NCBI GenBank assembly: GCA_032871835.1
Contig: CM065296.1
Coordinates: 14,896,001-14,960,000, forward strand
Reading direction: 5' to 3'
Source: Dipteronia dyeriana
Taxonomy: Eukaryota > Streptophyta > Magnoliopsida > Sapindales > Sapindaceae
Length of the DNA stretch: 64,000 bases
A program made the translations under genes and the position numbers. The notes under the pieces were generated by a model that worked only from the letters and a program-made list of their open reading frames with translations, did no database searches and was not told the origin of the DNA. Each line of letters starts with the position of its first letter. Position 1 is the stretch's first letter. Shown in pieces: positions 22,359 through 33,397 of the stretch.

Positions 22359-24796
22359 TGTTGTGATTATGCTCAATAGCAAGAGTGTAATAATGTATAT
22401 GACAATATTTACATATTAATAAAAATGATTTCTAGTTTAACAAATCTTATACCATTTATAGTTTAATTATTATAATTGTCAAAAGTAAAAAATCATAAGG
22501 TCAAAGGACTATGAGAAAAGAAGAATTATTCGTACATCTAGATATGTATGAGGTAGACACAATTCTTTAGTTAGTCTTGAATAATAATCACAACTCAAGA
22601 TAAAGGTTTGGTGCCTTTATCTTGTCAAAGTTGTAGATTATTTTGCTATCATTTGAGTGGGATTAAATGTGTTATGATGAGTCTAAAATCATGAAAGTGT
22701 GGTGTCTTTATGCAAAAAAATCTAGTGTACTAGGTACATTGAATAGAATCACAGTGAAATACTTTATCTAGTAACCATCAATGGATAAAAGTTTTCACTT
22801 AAAGATAATCAGAGAGTCTATCTCAATCCTGAGATAAATGATTGACTTATGGTTGCAAATGTTATTATTTGAGCTATCAATGAGTATGATTGTATAGCAT
22901 AGTCTATCCTCGATAGTTTGGTGGTATTCATTTGTTAATCGATAGAGGACTTCATTTATAAATAAGGACATTGTGACTCCATTTATAAATGAGAGTATAA
23001 TATCATCATATGGATATTTTTAGGTATTGGATATTAAATCATAACGTTAAGTTTTCAATAGTATCTATTGAACTATAGCTTCTAGACAAGTCAAAATATC
23101 CAAGTTCAAAATGTGGTCATATGAGTAAATATGGCAACTTGGAGAGCTATAAACGGTCTATGAGCTCTAGGCGATTACTGATATTCTTCACGATGATACA
23201 CTTTCTCCATTAAGATTGTCTAGGGTATGATCGAGCAATATTAACTTATTCTATCTTTATTTAATAGTTCAATTTTAATTCTTTAGTAGAATGAACTAAA
23301 ATTGATAGATTGGACCTAAGTGAATCATTTATTGATTGTGATTAGGTTATGTCTATTGGAGCTTAAATTTAGATAGCCCTTAAAAATCCTAAATCTACAC
23401 GAACTTTCATGGATCACTTGATATATTCTACCGGACCAATTTATGGGTCCATCTAGAATTGTATTAAGGCATGTGGACTTGTTTCTTTTAGTAAGAATGG
23501 GTATAGTTCACATGTGGACTTTTCATTTAAGTCCAATGGATTTAATAAAATAGGAAAAATAATATTTGGCTCATACATATTGGCTTGGACAGCGAAGGCT
23601 ATATATAATAGCTTATTATATTGTTTTTTATTTTATTTTATTGTTTAATTAAATAGAAATTAAATAATTTGTTAATTAATTAATTGTTTAATTAAAAGTG
23701 AAAATCTTTTTTCTAGTAGGAGTAGGTCTCATATTGTCATATTATTGTTGGTAATATGATAAGTATCAAATACTATATTTGATAAGTAGATAAATAAAAT
23801 GAGTTTATTTATCTAGTCAAATTATGAAGTATTTGATTTCTATTAAAAATCTAGTTGACAATTGATCAAATTAGGAAGTTTTAATTTAGTCACTATTTAA
23901 TTATATTCAATAATTGGTTATTGAATAAATAAACTATTTTAGTTGGATTAGGAGTCTTGGTGTAGAAAAGAATTCTTCTTTGAAAAGAATTCTAGATCAC
24001 AAAGTAAATCCACAACAGGAAATGATTTTTGCCCACCAAGTAAATCCTTCTTAGGAGAGGATTAGGTCTCCTAACCTAAAGACAAGAGGAATTCGGCCAA
24101 CCCTAAATAAATTAGGGCAAGGAATTCGGTCACTAGATATATGGGATGTAGAATTCGGCCAAGCCTAAGTTTTTAGTTAAAAAGAAAAATTCGGCCAAGG
24201 CAATTATTCTAATGAGAAAATTCGCCCAAGACAATTTTTCTAGGGAGAAAATTCTCCCAAGAGATAATTTTGAGTGTAGAGAATTTGGTTCTTACTCCAG
24301 ATAAATTCATCATACTCTAAAGATTGGTGTGTGAAAATTCGGCAAAGCAGAAAAGGAAGAAAGAACGTATTGTATTCGATAGTGCACTAGTAGCCGTTAC
24401 AATAAATGGTTTTGTGTTCAACATGAATCTTGGTTCACGCGAGTGTCAATCAAATTGATTGATAATTCACTAGTGACCTAATGTTCTTTGTTTTTCTTCT
24501 TGGATGATTATTGTGACTAATAAAGAAAAAGATTTTGTTTGTTTCCATCCTCAGATATACAATTTAAAGAAAGGGAGCCCACACTCCTAGGTGATTCAAG
24601 TTCGTGATTGGGTTGGAAGATCTTACAGATTCAATTCGGCACTAGTTCAATCGTCACGAGAAAAAAAATGTACGATACTTTTAATATATGTCAATTAATC
24701 TAGGTAAGGTTTTTTCTTTTAAAAGGAAAATTTTTTAAATATACCAAACCCTCATTCTATGCTTCCGCCGCATTTTTGAACCGATTTTTCCCTACA
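22359..24796 (+). repeat. 3' LTR of E3
   Basis: Starts TGTTGTG immediately after AAGTGGGAGAT and is taken to end in CCCTACA at 24796, preceded by a T-rich and AAAGGAAAA-rich tail like other copia LTR ends; 2438 bp. The right boundary is inferred from the TG..CA rule and composition, because no second copy is present. It contains the AATTCGGCCAAG tandem array at 24088-24348. No gene. Confidence 0.65.
24088..24348 (+). repeat. Degenerate tandem array of AATTCGGCCAAG in the E3 LTR
   Basis: Seven occurrences of A-ATTCGGCCAAG or one- to two-base variants near 24089, 24121, 24151, 24188, 24220, 24248 and 24337. The first six are spaced about 29-36 bp apart and separated by variable, mostly A/T-rich sequence. 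The array is in the promoter-distal (R/U5) half of the LTR. Confidence 0.7.
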
Positions 24797-25820
24797 AAAC
24801 CTCCCCCAAAATACTCCAAGAACACATTTCCATTCTCCAAACCCATAAAGCCACTACATCTAACCTTAAATCCATCATCCAAACCCACAAAACCACTACA
24901 TCTAACCTTATATCCATCACCCAAACCTCAAATCCACTTCACCAAACACTAAATACCCAACTTCCCTTCAATTTCCTACCATTTCCCACCATCTAGACCC
25001 ATCCTTAGAGCATAAAAGGGAGCATCAAAAGAGGAAAACGAGCCAAGCACTTCAAGTCATCCAATGAGGAGTTCTTCACTATAGTTTTCTCTAAACTTTT
25101 CCTTCCTTATTTATTGTATCGTATTTGATATGGCTTGCATGTTATGTTTTGTAGCCATAATGTGTAATATGAAATAACTTCATCTTCGCAAATGCCAAGA
25201 TTAAGCCTTTTCCATGAATCATCAATGAAACCATCACTTTATTCCCATTGCATGTGTTATGTCTGTGTATTTCAAATGTTTTACGCTGCTAGGTGCTTAG
25301 CTACCATTTAGATGACTTTTGATTTTAGTGTGAAGGACCAATAGGTGAAACACACAATGTGCCCGATGAAATGCCTGATACAGGTCTATAAAGATTGAAA
25401 TATGTGATGCTAGCTTGTAAGATTCTTTTGTATGCCATAGATCTTAATAAATTTGTATGTAGTTCAGATATCCATTGAGAAATAGGTTGTTGGTGCATAT
25501 AATGTTGTTTTTATCATTCAAGAGAGGTTAGAAGAAAATTTCGAGCATTTGAATCTACATATTCATTTGCATATTTTATCCAAATGATGTGTCTTTAATT
25601 GTTGAGAATTGAAAAGGTGGATTCAAGGCCTTAGCCTCATTCACATCCATATTTACACCCAAGTGTTTGAGTTTGTTAAATTGCTTGTTAGTTTTATAAA
25701 TTGTTTGTAATTGTAGCATGATTTAGTTTACTTTGAACTTGTATTATCGAATCACCAAATCTTTGTTTGTTGGTTTTGTAGTCATTTCAATCATTTTGGT
25801 ATTTCAAACCCTTATTCCTC
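24797..25820. other. Spacer with a 42-bp tandem duplication; no gene seen
   Basis: Two adjacent 42-bp copies (24839-24880 and 24881-24922, starting AAACCCATAAAGCC and AAACCCACAAAACC) differ at only a few positions. The rest is AT-rich and without a supported frame. 25640-25850 ends with a stretch resembling the end of a Ty3/gypsy LTR (see the next entry). Confidence 0.6.
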
Positions 25821-25905
25821 GTGGGAACGATCCTTATTTACTATTGTACTACACCACAGCCTCATCTCATTGCAAGCACACATTTTGGTGTCATTATTGT
25901 CTACC
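25640..25905 (+). repeat. Possible Athila/Tat-type Ty3/gypsy LTR end and primer site
   Basis: CCTCGTGGGAACGATCC at about 25817-25833 resembles the conserved block near the 3' end of Athila/Tat LTRs. CACATTTTGGTGTCATTATTG at about 25878 resembles the TTTGGCGCCGTTGCCGGGG primer site with many mismatches. No gag follows. Alternative: chance similarity within the DUF1985 gene flank. Confidence 0.3.
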
Positions 25906-25929
25906 ATGATTTTGATCAAAATTACCTGC

Positions 25930-26045
25930 ATGGGCATCCAACTTGTTGCACCAGTATCCCAACCTCCGGCACGAACATCCTAACTTATTGCACCAACATT
26001 TCAATCTGATGCGCCAGAATCCCAACCTCTTGCCTCATCCTCACC
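25930..26045. repeat. 21-bp degenerate tandem repeat
   Basis: About five units of the pattern CCCAACCTCTTGCACCAGCAT, 21-22 bp each. On the minus strand this reads as a heptapeptide repeat of the form V-G-I-L-V-Q-Q, in register with the minus-strand frame at 26125-26382 but after its stop. It may be the decayed coding end of the DUF1985-type gene. Confidence 0.5.
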
Positions 26046-26124
26046 ATCCCTATCATCTTCATCATCTTTTCCTCCATTATTTCCATCAGAGGTAAGTTCA
26101 TCGAAAGAGCTGTTAACAATAACT

Positions 26125-26382
26125 CTACGATTTACAACCAACTTCTTCTTTAATCACTCGTTCAACATTTATTCCTATGTCTCGATCATGAGAAGCAATA
26201 TATGGATCAGGATTTTCCTCATTAGCACCCAAGGATGCAGGTCTAACCCAGTCAAAAATAGAATTCTCATCATCGTACCCTGCATCAGCAGCTATGTGAA
26301 GTAGATCTATAAAATTAGTTTCATTGACTTTATTTTTTTTAGTGACCATATCCCTAAGTTTCAACTTCATATATAATAACAA
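26125..26382 (-). pseudogene. Minus-strand open frame, likely 3' exon of the DUF1985-type gene
   Basis: 85 codons, rich in Asp, Glu and Asn (YDDENSIFDWVRPASLG, EENPDPYIASHD). I do not recognise a domain. The strand, the acidic composition and the position behind the DUF1985 fragments make it a candidate downstream exon, separated from the rest by the LTR fragment at 26498-27742. The first codons may be intron or leader. It could also be unrelated. Confidence 0.4.
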
Positions 26383-26497
26383 TAAACATGTTGTTCAAGC
26401 TTAGAATAGGCAAGACGATTCATTTATTTTGTGTGGATTAAAGCAAATGTGAACTAATTTCTTTCACATGCAGAAAATGATGATGTTTGTGACGGTA

Positions 26498-27742
26498 TGT
26501 AAAAATACAAACATGGATAATTTACCTAAAGCTAACCTAGAGGGGGGTGAATAAGTTTTTATACCTCTTTTCAATCTCTTGAACCAAACAAAGTTTGTCC
26601 CTCTAGATAGCTTGTATCACAATTTATTAAGCACATGCAAGCACATATAGACCATTGAAAGACATATCCAATCTAACAAAGTCAATATAGTCTATGATAT
26701 ACATGTGAAGAGATACTACTAAAACATAAATCATAAAGCACTTGTGCTCATATGTACAAACATGTCAAGTGTAAACAAGTGCTTAACAAGATTTGATTAT
26801 TTACAAATAAATCAATTTGGTAGAATAAATGAAATATGTTACTTTAATCAATTAACTAAGTTTATCTCACATTCATACTAAGATCTTGTTCTTATAAGGA
26901 TATCAAACAATAATTTTCTAAACAAGATATTAACAAAACACATACACAAATATCAAAAAGATAAGGATAGAGATATTTGACACATGATTTTTTACGTGGT
27001 AAACCTCATAAGAGGAAACATCCACGGATTGATACCACAACCATCAGTAAAACAACCTTCACTCGTTGGATAAAATACACCCTCATAAGTGACCAATCCA
27101 CATGATACATTTTCTATTGGATATCCCTTCTATCCTACCCGCATGCCTTTTACTAATGAAAACCTTGCCACCTTGCTTGACTTTTTGGGTCACCCCGACC
27201 CTAGCCAAGACTCTTTTCATAGCTTTCTGGATCCACTTGGTCCTAGCCAAGCCTCCTTGCTTAACTTTCCAGACCGATCCCAGTTAAGACTCCTTGCTTA
27301 GCTTTTCGGATTATCATGGTCCTAGCCAAGTCTCCTTGTTTAACTTTCCGGACCGATCCTTGCTAAGACCCTACTTCTCAAATTGAAGCTTCGCACTCCA
27401 ATAAGAGACTCTATCTTTGCAGGGCAAATGATCTAAGTGTAACGCAAATGATGCAATCAAACAACATATAATATGTGATCAAAATATCGTATAGAAACTA
27501 GAAATGAACAACGAGCGCACAAAGTATGATTTTCTAGTTTACAATCCTAATAACAATGTCATCACACAAATGATGCATGTACATATGATATGTATAGATT
27601 AAGTACACTTCATGAAGAACTAGACATAGTCATCAAAATGCACAAAACAAGTTTGTCTAGATATTGAAACATATCCAATTCTTAAAATCAGATATTCATA
27701 TCAAACTCGCTTCTACTAAGAAAACATATGCATCACAAAAAC
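26498..27742 (-). mobile_element. Truncated LTR of type A inserted in the DUF1985-type gene
   Basis: Starts TGTAAAAATAC at 26498 and aligns with LTR type A: TTTGTCCCTCTAGATAGCTTG at 26593 equals the first bases of the window, and the CGTGGTAAACCTCATAAGAGGAAACATCCACGG block at 26994 equals about 224-256. The tandem CTTGCTTAACTTTC repeats lie at 27170-27370. It loses similarity around 27742, well short of the expected length, so the right part is deleted. No target duplication could be confirmed. Confidence 0.7.
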
Positions 27743-27761
27743 ACTATTATTGTTTTATTTC

Positions 27762-27893
27762 CTGGCCTAAGAGAATTGTTTCCAAGGCTAAGGGAATTGT
27801 TCCCATGCTTACCAAATTGATCCCAGGTTGACCAAATTGCTTACAGGCTTACAATATTCTTCCAAGGCATAATAGATTTGTTCCCAAGCCTCA
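27762..27893. repeat. Minisatellite of CCAAGGCTTA words
   Basis: Roughly 22-25-bp units such as CCTGGCCTAAGAGAATTGTT, CCAAGGCTAAGGGAATTGTT and CCATGCTTACCAAATTGATC, about six copies. The vocabulary (AGGCTTA, CCCA) resembles the array at 39888-40225 on the other side of the DUF1985 fragments. Confidence 0.65.
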
Positions 27894-27959
27894 ACTATAT
27901 AGATGACATGACTCACTTATAGATATACATGACAAATAAGTATTATTTATAGAATGTAC

Positions 27960-28370
27960 CTCGTCCATCCGATCACCCTCGATTGCAGTAAACCCAACAT
28001 CCTTAACACCCTTAACACCAGCCTCATCTTCCTCACCACCCTTACCCATAGCCACATCCTCATCACCAACAATCTCATTTCACCAACAACCTCATCTTCA
28101 CCAACATCCTCCTTACCAACAAAATCATCTTCTCTAACATCCTTATAACCAACAGCTTCATCACCATCACCCTTATAACAAACAGCATCATTACCAACAT
28201 CCTGATCATCTTTCTTATCATCAGCCTCCTTAGCAACACCCTTATCATCTTGTTCACCAATAACATCCTTACCAATAGCCTCTTCACCAATACCCCTATC
28301 ACCAATAACCTTATCATCTTGGTCAACCTCATTATCTTGCCGACCACCATTCTACTCATCATCATCAATA
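27960..28370 (-). pseudogene. Acidic repeat region of the DUF1985-type gene
   Basis: A (CCTTATCACCAACA)-like repeat covers 400 bp. One minus-strand frame reads as a run of short acidic units (for example GEQDDKG, GKEDVGEDEVVGE); the other frames give hydrophobic or Ser/Thr-rich shadows. Acidic, low-complexity regions are common behind the DUF1985 domain in plant proteins of this class. I infer a decayed coding repeat; it may also be a plain microsatellite. Confidence 0.45.
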
Positions 28371-28386
28371 AATAAGTGAAAAACTA

Positions 28387-29920
28387 TTATAATATAAAAG
28401 TATTGAAAATATACTTTTTGATAACTTTATATCCAACATTCATATCCTTTCTAATTTTTGCAAATTCTTCTGTACAAAAGGCAATGATATGTTTCTCGAA
28501 TGCAAGCATAGCAACGTATAGTACTGGGATTGTGGATGGCACCTGAATTATGCAATAATTAATAATACAATGCATACAAGAATAACATACTACAAGTCTA
28601 AAACCAAAGTGTAGATGCAACCATACCCCTTAGATTTTCCATCGGAGAATAGACACTTCTTAAAAGAGGGGGGGAGATATTCTCCCGAAAATATTCTTCT
28701 ATCTCTCCCCACAAAGCATCCTATCTCCTTCAGATCAAGAGCGTCAATCCCATCACTATCATTGCCGGTCTGATAATCATCAGCTGTATCCTCAAAACTA
28801 AGGTCTTGTTCCTTTTCACTTGTATGTAGACCAAGAGCCAATTTCTCCCTCATCTTTTCAGTTAATGACTCATAAACGTATTTGAGGTTTAATGATTTGA
28901 AGTGATATGTTCCATTTTCATAAGTTTCAACTTCCCAAGGGAATAAAACCATCTGCATATCAAGAACAAACACTTGTTAGCGAATTTCTACAAATAATTA
29001 ACTAAAAACAAAGGGTCATTAAGTACACACCAATGCATTGAATTTGGATTCAATATCTGAAATCCTTGCAGTAAATTCTCATCTACTGAACCGAGGATAA
29101 CCCTTACTAATTCTCTTTCCCACGTTATTCTCAAGACGAATTATCCTCTCCATGACCCATACCTATACAATTTAAACTAACAAATATCAATCAATATTTT
29201 TCAATCCAACAAAGTATGAAACGAGAAACACTAAAACAAAGTTTGATAACATGTTCAATTTTTCTAATACTTTCCTGAAGTACTAGAAGGAATCCAGATA
29301 AATTGTAGGTGTAATACTTTGATTTCTTTTTCTTCTTCTCTTCTGTCCTTGTTTCTTTCCCTTTCCCTTTCCCTTTCTCTTTCTTCTTTGCTTCACCTCT
29401 CAGTTGGGATAGCTTTTTGTTCAGTACACCCTTCAAAAAATGTAGTGTAAAGCTGAAGATGTATGAACCCTATGGAAATGTTTTGAATTCTTCTTCGTTT
29501 TCAACAAATGAGAACAGCCACCCAGAGATGGTTGTGGTCCGTTAGTCATCAGTGCTAAAGAATTGGCTCAACATATATATACTTAACATCTTGTACGCAT
29601 CTTGACTCTGTTCGGACGTCATTTTGCTCAATGTGGCATACAATACCTCTACAGTTGGCCTTTTCCCTTTGAAAATTCTACTAAGCATCGAATCCTTTGG
29701 AAATTCGTTGTTGTTAGCAAAACCTTCGGGCAACTTTCCCATTTTCAAGTGGCTGCATAAACAAAATTCTTCTCGGCCGAACCAGGCTTTCGACTTCCCA
29801 AACCCCGAACCACATCTCATATTCTCTCTGTCCTTTCGAGTGAATGATTTCTCTTTTTAAAATATTGTGTATCAGCTGACCGTACAGAGTTAATGGTTCT
29901 TTAAACTCCAAATATATGTC
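28387..29920 (-). pseudogene. DUF1985-type gene, main part (broken)
   Basis: 29920-29780 encodes LEFKEPLTLYGQLIHNILKR followed by EMWFG. After a one-base frame change near 29800, 29800-29542 reads KAWFGREEFCLCSHLKMGKL and a region ending FFSTDD. Known: plant DUF1985 domains follow the pattern SGQLVHHLLLRE...EMWF...F...EFALITGLKCG, which fits well. 29436-29191 is Lys-rich, followed by YNLSGFLLVLQ. 28973-28590 holds FPWEVETYENGTYHFKSL and an acidic stretch. These are probably exons with introns between them, but the frame change and stops argue for a pseudogene. Such genes often travel inside Mutator-like elements with a Ulp1-type protease, which I do not see here. The 5' end lies beyond E4 at 39712-39865. 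Confidence 0.6.
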
Positions 29921-29925
29921 GAAGG
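29921..29925. repeat. Target-site duplication of E4, left copy
   Basis: GAAGG, identical to 39707-39711. With the TG..CA ends of E4 this proves a single integration event. Confidence 0.92.
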
Positions 29926-32033
29926 TGTTGGAACCCCGTTCACCGGTCACGCAGTAGAACTAGGTTTTAAATTTTTTATACAGATCATATATATATATGG
30001 GACTAGTGAACTTTTGATCGTAATTATTTTTCAGAACCAATAAATACAGTATGTATATACAGGAAATTGTAATCAACAAAAATCAGAAGAACATACCAAC
30101 GTTTGGAGGCTCCTTCACTTTTCGATATGCTCTTGTCTGAACCACTCGATCTTCCTCGCTATCTCCCGGAACTGATAACTGAGTGTGGGCGCGTCACGAT
30201 CTCAGGAACTTGAATGGAGGATGTAGAGAGAATTGAATAAACTATTTCTTCTCAATTTGGTATATTGATCTCACATATGAATTACATGTCATGCAAATTC
30301 ACAAATATATATCACATTGCTGCTCACGTTTTTTTCACAAAAATATATCACAAATCTGCATATATATCACGCAAGATGTTGTTTTCATCACAAATATATA
30401 TATATATTTCTACTGTTGCTATTTGACCAAATATCTCTCAATCACGCCCTTCTTTCACCAATATGGCAATATATATACGTATCTATTCACTGCCCTTTTT
30501 TACTTGCGTTTTAACAAATATATATCTTTTATATATATATATATAGATTCTTCCTTACGCAAACTCTTGCGTTTTATATATATATATTAATAATATGTGT
30601 ATCAAGTATTTACATCCTATATAAATTTTTCTTTTGACTAATGTTTTATGTGTATACATCATTTTGTATCCAATGCAATCTCTTGTGTTATAATTGATAT
30701 ATATTTTTTAATTATTCTTTTTAAATATATCTAATATATTAAAAGTGATAATAAGTATTTAAATTTAAACTTAAATTCATATACTTAGATAAATGATTTA
30801 GTAAAATAAAATAATCTTATTATTTTATCTTCACCTAAATCCATATATCAACTAACACCCTCCAATTAATAGTTAATTAATAATTCATAATTATCAATAT
30901 AATTAAATAATCTAATTATTTAATTAATTTAACTATTAACATTCATTAATTAAATAAGCTCATTATTAAATTAATTCCCGAATATATACGTGTCACTTTT
31001 GTAACACAATTAATTGGACAATCCAATTAATTAACCGTGACCCTTGTTACCTAAATCGATCGGGCTAGCACGAAGACCTAATGGACCTACAGTATTTGGA
31101 GCTCCAATAATCCTCGGAATCATTAATTAAACTCTTTAATTAATATTCATTGATTATTAACTCTAGTGTTAATCCATTAAAAACCCGAAGCTGTACTCTC
31201 TCAACTGTAGACGTTTTTACACAGACCGATACAACTCGGTGTCCATCGATATAGCTATTACATATGGTGGGTCATAATGTCCGTCATACCCCTCTAATCA
31301 CATATATCCTTTAAGTACCATTGATTCTCTAATGGACAATAAATCCTATTTCTTTACGGAATTAGGAGATCGCTCATATTATCCAAGCCCCGAATCAACC
31401 CTTAAGGGAACTACCATCTACTTCTCACAAGAAGGAGTGGATTCCATTATTGTGTACAAACCTTGCCAACCACAAGCCAAACCGTAATCCCAACATACGG
31501 AGTATATTGATCGGGAATAGCGTCTGACCTCACCCATTATATATCAAAAACCACAATCTAACCTAAAGGAGTCGATAAAACACTCAGGATTAAGATCACC
31601 CACATATAGTCATCATTAGTTGATATATATGAATCTAATCGGTAAACGTATCTTGGTGAGAGATTCATATAGATCATGGCCCAGTCTTATATGATCACAT
31701 CATATAAGGTGCCTCCATTCCCATATCTCATATGAATGATTCAGGATAGAATCATCTTACATTACGGAATGGACCGCAACTATAGATTAACCACAAATAA
31801 AGTACCCAGCTTAATTTGTTATCTATGGACTCTTTAGATTGCACCTCTCTTACTGTATTCATCCGTATATGACACTCATATACATAGTTCGAGATTACAT
31901 CCGGCAATCTTGGATGTTAAATATATGCACAAGTTATAAAATAAACAACACAATAAGAATGAATTGAACTTTTCCTTTTATTTATTTCATAAATCCATTT
32001 ACAAATTACATCTTTAGGGCATAAACCCCAACA
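29926..32033 (-). repeat. 3' LTR of E4
   Basis: 2108 bp, plus-strand ends TGTTGGAACC and CCCCAACA. Compared with the 5' LTR it lacks about 34 bases (TGATCCTCCACAG... block) near 31268 and has scattered substitutions. It contains (TA)n runs at 30388-30400 and 30528-30592 and two TTGCGTTTTA words flanking the TA run. Short frames at 30291-30590 are noncoding. Confidence 0.92.
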
Positions 32034-32043
32034 ATCTCCCACT
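32034..32043 (-). other. Polypurine tract of E4
   Basis: AGTGGGAGAT on the minus strand, immediately upstream of the LTR start TGTTGGGG. Standard plus-strand primer of copia elements; E3 has the same tract. Confidence 0.85.
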
Positions 32044-32182
32044 TGCACTAAAGCATGTGAGGCATGACTTGTAACCATAGACCATCTAGGTGACCCGAAA
32101 ACACTTTAGCCGGTAAGGTCTTTGTAAATGGATCAGCATGATTGTCTTGTAAGGCTATCTTTGTGACAATCACATCTCCTCT

Positions 32183-33397
32183 CTACATTATCTCTCTAAT
32201 GAGATGATACTTTCTCTTTATATGCTTTCCTCTTTTGTGGCTTCTTGGTTCTTTGGAATTAGCCATAGCACAATTGTTATCACAATAAAGTTTGATGGGC
32301 CTATCCAGATCTGGAACAACTTCAAAATCACTCAAGAACTTACGGAGCCAAACAACCTCATTAGCAGCTTCACAAGCGACTACATATTCGGCTTCCATTG
32401 TGGAGTCAGCAATGCAAGATTGCTTGATACTTCTCCACACAATGGCTCCACCACTCAGGGTGAATACTGATCCAGACGTAGATTTCCTAGAATCCCTGTC
32501 TGACTGAAAATCAGAATCCGTGTATCCTAACAGGATCAAATCCTGCCCAGAATACACTAGCATATAGTCTCTCGTTCTCCGAAGATACTTGAGAATTGTC
32601 TTGACAGTAACCCAATGATCCAATTCTGGGTTGGATTGGTATCTGCTGACTACTCCCACTGTATAGCAGATGTCCAGTCTCGTGCATAACATAGCATACA
32701 TGAGACAACCTAATGTCGATGTATAGGGTAGACATCTCATATCCTCAACTTCTTGAAGTGTCTTAGGACACTGTTCCTTAGACAAGTGAACTCCATGTCT
32801 AGAAGGTAAATTATCTTTCTTGGAGTTTTGCATCGAAAATCGCACAAGAATCTTATCGATATATGATGTCTGAGACAGTGCTATGAGTTTTTTCTTACGA
32901 TCCCTTATAAGTCGGATCCCTAGAACATAACTCGCCTCTCCCAAATCTTTCATTTGGAATTGACTAGCCAGCCAGCCATTTACATCAGACAACACTCCCA
33001 CATCATTCCCAATGAGTAGGATATCATCTACTTATAGGACCAAGAAAACTACCTTCTTATCAATGATGCGCTTGTAGACACAAGGCTCATCGACGTTCTG
33101 CTCGAAGCCAAAGGTTTTGATCACATCATCAAACCTAATGTTTCAAGATCTAGATGCTTGCTTAAGTCCATAGATGGAACTTTGCAGCTTGCAAACCTTT
33201 TGCTCTTGATCTAAAGACACGAATCCCTCTGGTTGCATCATATACTTGCTCTCATCAAGATTGCCATTCAAGAATGCAGTCTTGACATCCATTTGCCGAA
33301 TTTCATAATCGAAATAGGCAGCAATGGGTAAGAGAATCCTAATAGACTTAAACATGGCTACTGGCGAGAAGGTCTCTTCATAATCGACCCCCTCTTT
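32183..33397 (-). pseudogene. E4 reverse transcriptase C-terminus and RNase H (broken)
   Basis: 33355-33143 is the RT fingers/palm part (QMDVKTAFLNGNLDES, YGLKQASRS), ending at a stop. At 33032-33034 a TAA stands where the first residue of the YVDD motif should be, so the active-site motif is destroyed by a single stop. 33001-32183 is an open 272-codon stretch with KDLGEASYVLGI, the RNase H motif STMEAEYVVACEA and the HKRGKHIKRKYHLIRE end. Only the last bases before the polypurine tract are unread. Confidence 0.88.

Larger units (their letters stand above)
18642..24796 (+). mobile_element. E3: decayed copia element, 5' LTR not found
   Basis: Plus-strand order gag (18642), integrase (19690), RT, RNase H (to 22344), polypurine tract AAGTGGGAGAT and 3' LTR 22359-24796. 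Its protein sequence is close to E4 (same gag start pattern, same YVDDILLI block, same RNase H end) and distant from E1 and E2. No matching LTR or tRNA-primer site precedes 18642, so the 5' end is lost or beyond recognition. It carries more stops than the other elements and is probably among the oldest insertions here. Confidence 0.8.

Noticed and set aside
24088..24348. CRISPR-like array (repeat plus variable spacers)
   Set aside because: A 12-bp word within a plant LTR, degenerate, with no cas genes and a eukaryotic context.
28075..28368. Open frame of Met, Leu, Val and Arg on the minus strand as a membrane protein
   Set aside because: It is a frame shadow of the tandem repeat; another frame gives the acidic units expected near DUF1985 genes.
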